Source: Oscheius onirici
Lineage: Eukaryota > Nematoda > Chromadorea > Rhabditida > Rhabditidae
DNA: 64,000 nt
Assembly (NCBI GenBank): GCA_932521025.1
Contig: OW051470.1
Location: forward strand, 4,202,501-4,266,500
Direction of reading: 5' to 3'
Under the pieces are notes generated by a model, which was not told the DNA's origin, did no database searches, and saw nothing but the letters and a program-made list of their open reading frames with translations. Position numbers and translations under genes: made by a program. This document shows, in pieces, positions 55,159 to 64,000 of the stretch (position 1 is its first letter; each line of letters starts with the position of its first letter).

Positions 55159-56734
55159 ATGACTTCGTTAAGAAACGTAGGTTTTACTGCCGTCTCCCAA
55201 GAGTAGTTTTTCAGGACTTGACTGAACCGACTCAAAGTTCATCTACCGAGGAAGAAGAAGAAGACTTATTCTCAGCAGAAGACATCGATGATTGGATAGA
55301 AGAAACGGGGGATGGCCCGGGTAGAGTCTGTTGGCAAAGTCTTGTTCCTCTGCTGATCTCTGGATTGGGCTCCATCTCGGCCGGAATCATTCTCAACTTG
55401 TCCTATCTTAGGTTGGATCTTATAAAAAGTAAGTAAAGGGTCTTTCACAATCTAAAGTCTTCAAAAGAAATACCTCAGTTTGTGGCAGTTGTTCCACCAG
55501 TCCAGGGAATGAAGGGCAATCTGGATATGACTTTCACTTCGCGACTCACGACTATGGTTAGTTCTCTGAAATCTCTTGAAACCTGGACTGAATTCAGGCA
55601 CATAAACGTCAACTGGATGAGAAAGAAGGTCGTTGGAAGAGGATTCTCCGAAACATAGCTCTGCTCGAGGGTCAAGCGATCGTCTTTTCCCAATTCGTCA
55701 TGCTAATCAGTTATCTCCTGGATCTTCCGAACCGCAATCCCGTCGGTTGTTCCTACAACGTCTTCGTCTTTTTGGGTAGTGTTTCTGTGCTTGCTGTCTC
55801 CGTCTCCTGCACTCTGATGACATTCATAATGGTCGGAATCGTCTTTCTGGCACGTTTTTTCAATCTGAACCCGGATAATTTGGCCACACCATTCGCCTCG
55901 TCTCTCGGAGATCTCCTCAGTCTTGGCCTGATGCTCGGTTTCGTCTATCTGCTCGATATCGCCGTTCAACACAAACTCATGTTGGTTTGTTATCTGATCG
56001 TCGTGTTCATGCTACTCACTGTTCCCTGGTGGTTTTACCTTGCCTCGAAGGACGAAGAAGCTGCACAAGTTGCCAAGTCTCAATGGATTTCTCTGCTGAT
56101 CGCTGCAATGATCGCCAGTGGAGCTGGAGCACTTCTCGAATGGGCCAATGCAAGATTTAAATTCATCACTGCCTTTCAACCGCTCATCAGTGGTGAGTCG
56201 AATTTATTTCTTTGTTTCAAAAACCAGGAATCTTTAGGAATAGCCGGTAACAGAGCAGCATTGGTGGCGACACGTCTCTCGACCAATCTGAACTTGCAAA
56301 ATTCGAGTTACATTCCATTGTCGAGTCGTCTCAATCCCATCTCCTACTATATCACTTTCCAGTCAAAAGAGACTCAAACAGCCCGAATGCTCCTTCTGAC
56401 CTCGACCATCTTTCAAGCCTTCTTTGTCCTTATCACCCATCTGATAGGCAGTCATCTCCTCGAACTCAAGATCGACCCCGTTGTCGTGGTCGGATACCTT
56501 GTAGCCGCCTTCATCCAAGTCATGATTCTCATTTACGTGGCTCAGCTGATCGTCTACTGTCTTTGGACGAAGGGCTTCAATCCGGACAACCACGCGATTC
56601 CTCTCATAACATCTCTTGGAGATCTCTTTGGGACGGCTCTTCTTGTCGCTCTCTTCTCGGCTATCGGCTCAAAAGAGGACTCAAACTATAACAGCCCAAT
56701 CTCGTCTGGAATGAGCAGCCAATTCGACTTTTAA
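55159..56734 (+). CDS. SLC41-family magnesium transporter (MgtE-like)
   Basis: Starts MTSLRN at 55159, one base after GAGTTAG, then an acidic cytosolic part (STEEEEEDLFSAEDIDDW). SLC41 duplicates a two-part MgtE-like membrane domain, and both halves are here. First: PPVQGMKGNLDMTFTSRL and NPDNLATPFASSLGDLLSL. Second: SGIAGNRAALVATRLSTN and NPDNHAIPLITSLGDLFGTALL. The two NPDN-x4-P-x3-SLGDL boxes line the pore with acidic residues. There are about ten hydrophobic spans. SLC41A1-3 carry Mg2+ across plasma or mitochondrial membranes. The stop is TAA at 56732. It is divergent from the truncated GCN1 copy with only 287 bp between start codons. Confidence 0.92.
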
Positions 56735-57330
56735 GAAATCTACGAACAATGAAATAAATTATACTGTGACTGAAACTCACCAATAACCTCGTGAATAATC
56801 TGCTCACTAATCTGCATTAGCCGCCTAGTCGGCTTCTTCCCGCTCAATTCGCTCTCGGTCACTGCCTCTTCTTTTTAGACGGAAATTAACAAAGCTTGAG
56901 TGGCGCTTTTCAATGGGGATAGTTCTACCATGGAAACCAGTCTCTATTTCTGATAAACCCTTTTTTTTATATTAGGTCCCTGAAAGCAATAGAGAACTGT
57001 TACTGCGCCACTGGAAGACTGAAATAGCTTGAAAACACGATGTTTTGCGTCTTTCGCTGGGTGTGATTATTCAGATTAGATGTTATGCTTCTCACATTGC
57101 GTGTTTTCTCACGAAAATCGGGTTTGTTTGTCGTACATTCTCCCTGGAAACATGTCTTCTAATTGACCTCTGCTCAAAAGAATTTGAAAGGTCTCATTCC
57201 ACAAAAGAGTCTCTTACCTTCACATCGTATCTGCCCTTTGCAGCTGTCTCGGCTCATCCTCCCGCTGATGATGCTGCCCGTATCAACGGAAATTCGGGAT
57301 TAGCGCCGTCGATCGACCGCAGGCTTCTGG
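56735..57330. other. Intergenic region between SLC41 and SLC26 genes
   Basis: No supported gene. AATAAA at about 56753 suits the SLC41 3' end. A minus-strand exon-like frame at about 56782-56876 (EEAVTESELSGKKPTRRLMQ) has splice-like borders but no family and no partner exon. Confidence 0.3.
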
Positions 57331-60082
57331 ATGGACAGAAGATTCACCCAGATGGATTCTATTTCTCTCTTGGGCCCGCCACAGCCTAAACAGCCACTCA
57401 ATCAGGTACAAACTCCTTCCAAAGGTATACAAGCCTTTTTAGGAAGACTTTGACTCGCGATTCGGATTAGTAAAGAAGAGGAAAATCACGGGAGGAGGTC
57501 AGCTGAGCAAAGGTCTCATCGTCGGAATACGGACTGCGAAAAAGATCCCGATCCCGTTTTTCAGGTTATACTGCTAGTACTTTTCATAGTACTTTCCAGA
57601 TGGTTTCGCTGGTACAACTATCGAGAAGAAGCATCTCGAGACGCTCTTGAATCTCTTCTTCTATCGGCTCTTCTCCTTCCACAAGGACTGTTTGTTGGTC
57701 TTCTGATGGATGATCTGGGAGGCGGAGTTCTTTCTCTCTTAATTCCACAATTGATGTACTGTCTGCTGGGATCTGGAAGACACAGCTCTTTGGGTAGGTT
57801 CTGTAGGAAGCTGTACAAAGGCTTCATAGGTTCACTATCTTACGCGTCCATTCTGATACACACATCTCTGAAGTATTCGAACCCTACTTTATCAACCTTG
57901 ACCACGTATGTCGGTTTGATGCAGGTAACAGGTCCTTTGATGCAAAAGACAAGCTCGAAAGTTTAGTTGATAGTGTTTCTTCTGCCAACACAACGCGTGT
58001 TTTCGCTCTTTTCCACTCAACTACTGATGGGATTCAATCTCGGTCTACTGGTTCGATTCCTCGTCTTCTGTCTACCGCGATTCGTGCCCATATCCGGATG
58101 TTCGTACATCAATCTGGTCTGTTTCCTTCTCTATTGGAATAGCAATAAACTTCAGTGCATTGACGACTTTATCAACTGCTTCTTCGCCACTCACTGGCCT
58201 TCAGCTTTGTTGGCTCTCGCTGCTATGAGTCTATCCCTTCTCTTTCATCTCAAGCTAAACGTTTTGTCGAAAGAAAAGCTGGGTTTCACACTTCCACACG
58301 AGTTATTTATTGTAAGTGTTTTTAACTTCAAATTATATCGACAGATTTTCTCATTCTCACTACTTTGTGCGCAATTCGAGTTCAACGACCCTCTTCCCAC
58401 AAAAACAATGGTCATTTTCGATACCAGGTAGGTCACACAGCTGATAGATAACTCTTATATCTTAAGCCGTGTCGCAACTCCCGGACTGCCTTCTCTGGGA
58501 ATACTGTTGGACTCTCTGGCTATAGCTCTTTTCGGAGCAGCGACACACATTTCCTCAATGCAAGATTCCAAAACAAACCAGCTCAACAAGAAACAGGTTT
58601 GCTGGAAACTGAATACTTTCTATTGAACCTTTAGGATATGTTCGTTTTGGGTTTGTGTTCACTACTCTCAGCTCCTTTCTCTCTTCCGTCCTCTTTCTCT
58701 TCTCCCAAAGGCAGTCAAGTAAATTCAGAGGCAATGAAACACTCCTTGGTATGTTGCCATTTTCATACACTCCTTTGTTTTCAGCTCTCTAATTTGATCT
58801 CAATTGTCATTCTTCTGGTAGGATGTGTCCTCTTGACGTTTACCCTCCAATACATACCAACTGTAAGCACATCACAGATAATCAAAAGATTGTTTTCAGC
58901 CAGTAATAGCAGCTCTTGCTTTGAGCTGCTTTACCAATCTGCCCTCCGACATTCGATATTTGACTTCTCTGACCAAAAGGTCTCCATCCGACTTGGTCAT
59001 TTCTTCTGTGGCTTTTCTCTGTGCAGTCGCATTCCCAAACTCTTGCCACGGATTTCTCTCATCTCTCTTGTTTTCTCTACTCCACGTAGCCTTCCATGTT
59101 CAGAGGTTATTCGGCTTGTCCAAATCTAGCAATCGTTTAGTGTCTCTTCGGAAGTGCTGATCAAAGTATCAGAAAACTTTTACGCGGAAGAGAACAGATA
59201 TGGAGAGTGCGAATGCCCTCCAGACACTCCTCTTCGAATCCTCCGTTTTTCCGGTCCTTTGGTATTTCTCAACTGTCTCCAATTCAGAAAGGCTATCGAC
59301 GAACAAGTCACAGTTGTCAAAGGGTAAATCTACTTGTATCTAGAAGTCTGTTCAGACTGATTGGAGTAGGACTCGGGTCTCGAACTGTCTCTCTGAGGAG
59401 TTGCGGAGGTCCGGGAGCTATTGGACCTCGAGAATCTGTGACTGGAAGATCGGCTACGAACATAGTCATAACACACGATGGAGACAGACCTTCTCTCCCA
59501 TTGGGAGATCATATTCTTCGATTTATTGTTCTCGATTTGCATGGAGTGACGAAAATTGACACCGAAGCAATAAATGTACTGACACAGGTTGAAGCTAGTT
59601 ATTCGGAACAAAAAGCTTTTTTTAGATTTTTGGAGAACTGGGAGGTGATCAGATTCGACTTCTTTTTGTCGGACTCAGTGGTACGTTTTGTCAAACATGT
59701 GAAACCCCTTTCCTTTATGGCTGGGACGGCCTCTAACAGTTTGTCGGTTTTTACAGGGTCAGATTAGTCCAATGTCAATCATCCGGTTGCGATAGGGGAT
59801 CAGAAATCTCGTTGCAGCTTCTGTCCGAGACCAGCTCGAACGATCCGAAGTCTACAACACAATTCCACTTTCGCACTTCTATCCGACTCTCAACGAAGCT
59901 CTCACAGCTGCTCGCAACATTTCTCTTCCCTTCCACATGAGGTAGGAAGAATGTAGTTCCCATGAAAAGTGTTCAGTGTGTCTATGAATGGCTACCGCGA
60001 TGTTATTGCCCTGAGTACCGCCGGCTCGAATCTGGACATTTCCATTTCGAGACATTCACCGACGCCAGAAGAAGCTGTCTGA
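57331..60082 (+). CDS. SLC26/SulP-family anion transporter with STAS domain
   Basis: Start at 57331 (MDRRFTQMDSISLLG) or the in-frame ATG at 57352; an in-frame TAG lies just upstream. The N-terminal part reaches the first membrane helices through RWYNYREEASRDAL and LLPQGLFVGLLM, the SulP PQG element. Many hydrophobic spans follow (57700-59110), including LPSLGILLDSLAIALFGAA and IAALALSCFTNLP. The C-terminal STAS domain has ILRFSGPLVFLNCLQFRKAI (about 59230-59300) and FIVLDLHGVTKIDTEAINVL (59520-59580). The last exon ends DISISRHSPTPEEAV, with TGA at 60080. SLC26 proteins exchange sulfate, chloride, bicarbonate or oxalate. Member identity is not clear. Several exon edges in the membrane part are approximate. 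Confidence 0.85.
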
Positions 60083-60283
60083 CCATGCGTCGTCATTTCC
60101 GGCACTTAACGCTCGTTCGCGGCCCGAACTGATTGTCGACCAAAGCCGTTCTCCCAGTTTTCGAGTGGATATGTGGATTGCAAAAGTGTGGATAAATAAT
60201 ATTTATTTGAAGCCAACATGGCTTCTTGTTTGAACCCGCTTCGAGTGTGAATGAGAATGAGTATCTACAGAGATTCTTTGGTT

Positions 60284-62191
60284 TTAGTAGTCGTTGGTGT
60301 CTGGTCGGTGTTCTTCTTCTTGTACTGTCTCCTCTTCTGTTGTTGTTGGTTCTTCGGTAGTTGTGGTAGTGGTTGTGTTTTCGAATTTTGATGGCATATA
60401 ACAGAGTCCTTAACAGAATTTGTTTAGAAGAGGAAGAAACACGGTCAAACCCTGGAAACAGGCAGGAGCCGAGGCTGGACAATCCGAGCAGCGGCCTTTT
60501 TCACCGGTCGCCCATGTGAAAGCTGGCACCTTAAAAGTCTATCGGTTAATCCATTCAGAAATCACTCAAGGCTGCCCATACTTAGATACAATTCTCTCCA
60601 TTACGGGCCGCAAACCGACAATCCGTCATCGGACCGGGAAGGATCTTCAAGGAGAAAAAGTGGACGAGATGACGGATTGTCTGTATGCTGGCGTGGTGTC
60701 AGCCACGCGCATACCATCGTTAACTGACAGGTAGCAAGGGAAGCTTGTCAGATCAATCTCGTCTGCTCCTATAGGCTTAGACCGCAGCAAACACTAAACT
60801 TTACTTAAATCATCCTTGAACCGACATAGGACGTTAAAGTTCATACTCGGTTCAGGAATTATTTAAGCACTGAGATACTGACTCGGAATCGTACTGTCAA
60901 GATCTATCAAGATATATCACTAGACAAACTTTCCTTGTAAGCCCGTAAGACTATGATAAGAGAATCGCATTGAAGCATGTAAATAATGTTATTCAAGGTT
61001 AGACCAACCGCGTAAAGCTGAGAAGAACGGGTTACGAATACCGTGTTTCCTTGAGGGTTGTAATGCTTCAAATCTTATAATTATTTGAGCTCTAAAATCA
61101 ACCAACACAGACGAAGACGTTCCTATGTCCTCTGCCGCCGACGCCCATCACATCTTGACAACGAGAGAAACCACATCCGACCAGATTCGTCTTGGCCCAG
61201 ACTACCTGAAAAGACTGTTTATATTTACCAGTTTTGAAAGAACAACGCCCTGTCGCGATAGAATTTGCGCGCTGATTTCATCCACCTGCACCCAAATCTG
61301 ATAAACTGACATCGGTCGGTCTCTTTGACCAATCACCAATTATCTTCAGAGTGAGTCATTTGGAGAGAGAGAGGGTCAGTTTGAGTCCCGTCTTACCTCC
61401 CCGCACTTCCCCTCCGGAAGTGGATGATCAATTGCCGTCAAGGACAAAGCATACCTGTACGTAGTGACCGCAACAGTGTTTGTAGGCGTGATTGCATCCG
61501 CATCGAGGGTTGTGCACCTGAAATGTTAAAATCAGTACATTTCTGATATGCTGACTAGAAAAAAAAAGATCAAAAACATGATTGCAAGTAGAGACTCACT
61601 TCGTTGAACCAGATGCTAATGGCATCGGAATAGTTGCTGTAAGGAGCAGCCCAAATGTTCTCTCCGACGTTAACTCGTCCCCTCGAATGACGGAAATCAC
61701 AAGTATCGGCGTGTCTCTGAGCAGAAGATGCCAACTCGTCCGACCAATAGAGCATGTTCATGTCAGATGCCGGCACCTAAACCGATGTGAATAGTCTGAC
61801 TAACAGGACCAACCATTCGTCTGTATCTGTTGTGCTCGTAAACAATCCACTTCTTCAAATACTCGTTCGGATGTTGAGATTGGATCAGAAGGTTGGATCC
61901 ATACGACTGCCAACTGGGGAAGAAGTAGCCTCGTTTTACTCGCTCCGCTGGACTTTCTGTCACTTCAGAAGGACCACTGTGTGATGTCTAAAACAGGGCG
62001 ACTGTTCTTTTCAAAGCGACACTCGATCAGTGTACATTAGCGGTCAATAGAGATTGAACACTGGTCTATAACAGAACGGTAATTTTGTTTCAGTTAGACA
62101 CTGCTCGCGAGCTCACCTCTGCTTGATTTGATAAAAACGGCACGTTATAGGCACTGACGACGGAGAAACTGTAGAGGATTAGAGGCAGCAT
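60284..62191 (-). CDS. Secreted CAP/SCP-TAPS protein with Thr/Glu-rich tail
   Basis: Minus strand. Signal peptide MLPLILYSFSVVSAYN at 62191. Then YEHNRYRRM-VPASDMNMLYWSDELA, HADTCDFRHSRGRVNVGENI, SIWFNEVHNPRCGCNHAYKH, CCGHYVQVVWAKTNLVGCGF (61205 exon), NVFVC-HYNPQGNT (61107 and 61065-61042 exons), then a Cys-rich hinge EKGRCSDCPASAPACFQGLC (60529-60451, 60408). It ends with a tail of Thr and Glu (TTTTTTTEEPTTTEEE) and TAA at 60284. His and Glu residues of the CAP cavity are present (HxR/GENI/HYVQVVW). Exons 61065-61042 (8 codons) and 60529-60451 join in phase. CAP proteins are secreted, expanded in nematodes, and often modulate hosts or defence; the family role is varied. The ATG lies 6 nt after TTTTATAG. 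Confidence 0.88.
60724..60765. repeat. Scrap sharing the terminus of the 24.85-kb TIR element
   Basis: CAAGGGAAGCTTGTCAG occurs here and at 24853-24869. It lies in the CAP gene's largest intron (60530-61041). The following bases match only partly (AGATCAATCTCG against AGGTCAAGGTGG), so this may be an end of a related element. Confidence 0.45.
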
Positions 62192-63197
62192 GATCTCTAT
62201 AAAAGTTTTGTAATCTTTGTGAAAATGAGAGAAAGGAGAAAAACGCAGAGAAAAGAGGAGTACCGTAGCGCTGCAGCAGCGCCGGTCGGTCTCGTCGTTG
62301 TCGCGAGTGAGCTCGCGGAGACGTAATTGATATAGGGAAGAGCGCAACCGCCCCGTCTCCGCCGGATGCAAGGAAACGAGTGCGAAGGTCGAGCGGGCTT
62401 CGGCGAAAAAGAAAGAAAAGTCAATTTAACGGAAGCTGTTTGTGGGTCCTCCCTCTCCTTTGAAGGTGATTAATGGGGGGGGGAAGATGGTGGTCAGTCG
62501 GGACCACCTGCAAGGACGACCCCTTTGCAGATTCAAACTGCCCTTCTTCGCAACACTGCGCCACGAAAGAAGTCGGCAGAAGGGATTTCGAGCCTACGGA
62601 CTTGCTTCAAGCGTTTTGGACAATCCGACGATTGGAACTTATTCAAGAAGACTACTTATAAGTCAACACAAAAACACACTCGACCTATCTTCATCGACAT
62701 GTAATTGGTTCCATCCAAACTGAACAAGTTCGTGTGCTGATCAAACTCTACAGATAGTCCAAGTCTGTACACTTTTCGGAGCGAAGGAACATGTGACTTG
62801 TCGAACGTTTGAATCGTTTTGCAGAGTGTAAGAGACTCGAAGTTCAAAAAGTTTCATCTTACTGTAGCTTATTGAAAGAAGAAAGTGCCAAGTAAAGGAT
62901 AAGCCAGTCGCAGTGATAAATTACAAACAGACCGATCAGAAATCTGCGGAATTTTCATTGGTTGGAAAAGATTTACGAGTTCTTCGTTCGCGGAAAAAGT
63001 CGCGGTGACCGGAAGTAGCTTTCTTTGTACAGAGAGAGAGAGACTGGGAAGATGGAAACATCTCCGAACAGCTGGCCTTATAAAGGTTCGAAGGAGGAGG
63101 CGTCCCCCCGCCCCGAGACAAGCCGAAAAAGTACAAGATGATTCATTTTATGTACATTTCGCATATATACAGAACCGTATGGAAGAGACTAAAGCAA
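62192..63197. other. Intergenic region upstream of the CAP gene
   Basis: Promoter side of the CAP gene. A plus-strand open frame at 62473-62661 has a regular cysteine spacing (TTCKDDPFADSNCPSSQHC) that might be an exon of a secreted Cys-rich protein. It has no start or partner exons I can defend. A G-run at 62476-62484 is notable. Otherwise nothing recognised. Confidence 0.3.
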
Positions 63198-63970
63198 TTA
63201 GGGAGCAATACGGACATTGACTTCGGGGTTTTGAAGAGCAGGTTTTCGGAAACAGATGCAGCAACAACAGCAGCAGAAACAGAAGCAAGAGATAATAGCA
63301 AGAGAATAGGTGACTGTGATGAAAATGAAGGCGAAGAGGAATGTAGCATGGTCGCAGTAGTCGTCTCCTCCGGTCATAGGGTCATAGTTGACTCGGGAGT
63401 ACGACCAGTAGACCCAGATGGATCCGAGGACGAACCTGAAATTGAACACAACTATAAACTCCAAAGATTCAGCAAAAAGTGTACTCTGCTGCGGAAATGG
63501 CTACCTGGCCCTGCTAAAAGACCAAATTCCGGGTAGTCTTTGTTTTCAACTTTTTTTGCACTTTTCAATTTTCGCGAAAGATGATGGATTGATAAGGCTC
63601 TCGAACATTAGCAGAAGAAAACTCTCTTCGATCAAAAATCTTATTTGGAGACGAGTAAGACGCTGCTGAACAAACTGCCGGACTTCCGTCCGCAATCGGT
63701 TCTTGCGCGAAAACAGAAACAGCTGGATCAACTGTAGCTAGTGAGAGAGACAGTTAAACTGTCTTGTATCCCATGTGATCACCATCAATCGCGTGAAAAC
63801 TGTGATAATCGCGTCGACAACCGACGCTGCAAACTCTTCAGATTCAGATCAATCATCGACTAATACAACATTTCTTACCAGATGACTATGAAGACAGACA
63901 GCAGCGATTCGAAGATGCGGATGAGCAGAGGTCGAGCACGCTGTTGCAGGTCCTGTACCTTTTGCTCTTT
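63198..63970 (-). CDS. TMEM272-like multi-pass membrane protein (partial)
   Basis: Two minus-strand exons are clear. Exon 63970-63879 reads KEQKVQDLQQRARPLLIRIF, then ESLLSVFIVI, the entry to a first membrane helix. Exon 63435-63198 reads FVLGSIWVYWSYSRVNYDP, then YCDHATFLFAFIFITVTYSL, a run of cysteines (FCFCCCCCCICF) and the end VNVRIAP. The GxxWVY, NYDP, YCD, and LFAF spacing matches the TMEM272-type four-span family, common and uncharacterised in nematodes. The poly-Cys stretch may be palmitoylated at the membrane edge. The middle exons (63436-63878) and the N-terminus (beyond 64000) are not resolved. Confidence 0.6.
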
Positions 63971-64000
63971 CTATAGGATCAACTCACTCTGAATCGGTAG

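Noticed and set aside
56782-56876. Minus-strand exon-like frame (EEAVTESELSGKKPTRRL) behind SLC41
   Set aside because: It has acceptor and donor-like borders but no partner exons or family, and it overlaps the probable SLC41 3' UTR.
60420-60734. 104-codon plus-strand open frame
   Set aside because: It is antisense to clear exons of the CAP gene and overlaps a repeat terminus.
62473-62661. Plus-strand frame with regular cysteines
   Set aside because: Interesting spacing but no start, no neighbouring exons and a G-run next to it; kept only as a note in the intergenic entry.

Overview
The window looks like eukaryotic, most probably nematode, genomic DNA. Most genes are broken by very short introns (about 36-50 nt) with GT donors and TTTTAG/TTTCAG acceptors. 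Most start codons sit 0-12 nt after a pyrimidine-rich AG, which suits spliced-leader trans-splicing. Several same-strand genes are only 100-250 nt apart, like nematode operons. I assign the clade by inference only; no rRNA, SL RNA or mitochondrial sequence is present to confirm it.

Layout. 0-10 kb: TIMM10 (-, partial) and TM2D1 (+) share a 203-bp head-to-head promoter. They are followed by a 5'-truncated RTE-type retrotransposon with a 12-bp target duplication, GGCC-rich repeats, a class B (secretin-family) GPCR (-), and about 3.4 kb of non-coding DNA rich in fold-back repeats. 10-21 kb: full-length GCN1 (+, 22 exons) converges on mitochondrial GATB (-). 21-33 kb: a + strand cluster of a taxilin-like coiled-coil gene, the KEOPS subunit PCC1/LAGE3, a GRIP-domain golgin and METTL18. 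33-43 kb: a possible 44-codon gene, CYLD, then ribosomal protein RPS15A followed 108 bp later by DNA polymerase eta. 43-47 kb: an FMNL-class formin (-). 49.6-54.9 kb: a second GCN1-like gene (-) lacking the N-terminal half. 55-64 kb: an SLC41 Mg transporter (+), an SLC26 anion transporter (+), a secreted CAP protein (-) and the 3' end of a TMEM272-like membrane protein (-).

The most striking signal is that the two GCN1 genes share a collinear inverted tract of about 2.83 kb, introns included. It runs from 15894-18722 on one side and 52511-49683 on the other, and every mirrored coordinate sums to 68405. Homologous but clearly diverged exons lie on both sides of the tract. This is the signature of a recent inter-locus gene conversion covering the GCN2-binding part of the protein. 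The truncated copy begins at a remnant of the GGCC-rich repeat family and seems able to start at an ATG just after a former internal splice acceptor.

Functional themes are translation and stress control (GCN1 and its paralog, RPS15A, METTL18, PCC1, GATB), membrane traffic and cytoskeleton (golgin, formin, taxilin-like), ubiquitin and DNA damage (CYLD, POLH) and transport (SLC41, SLC26). At least nine non-autonomous inverted-repeat elements occupy intergenic spaces and one intron.
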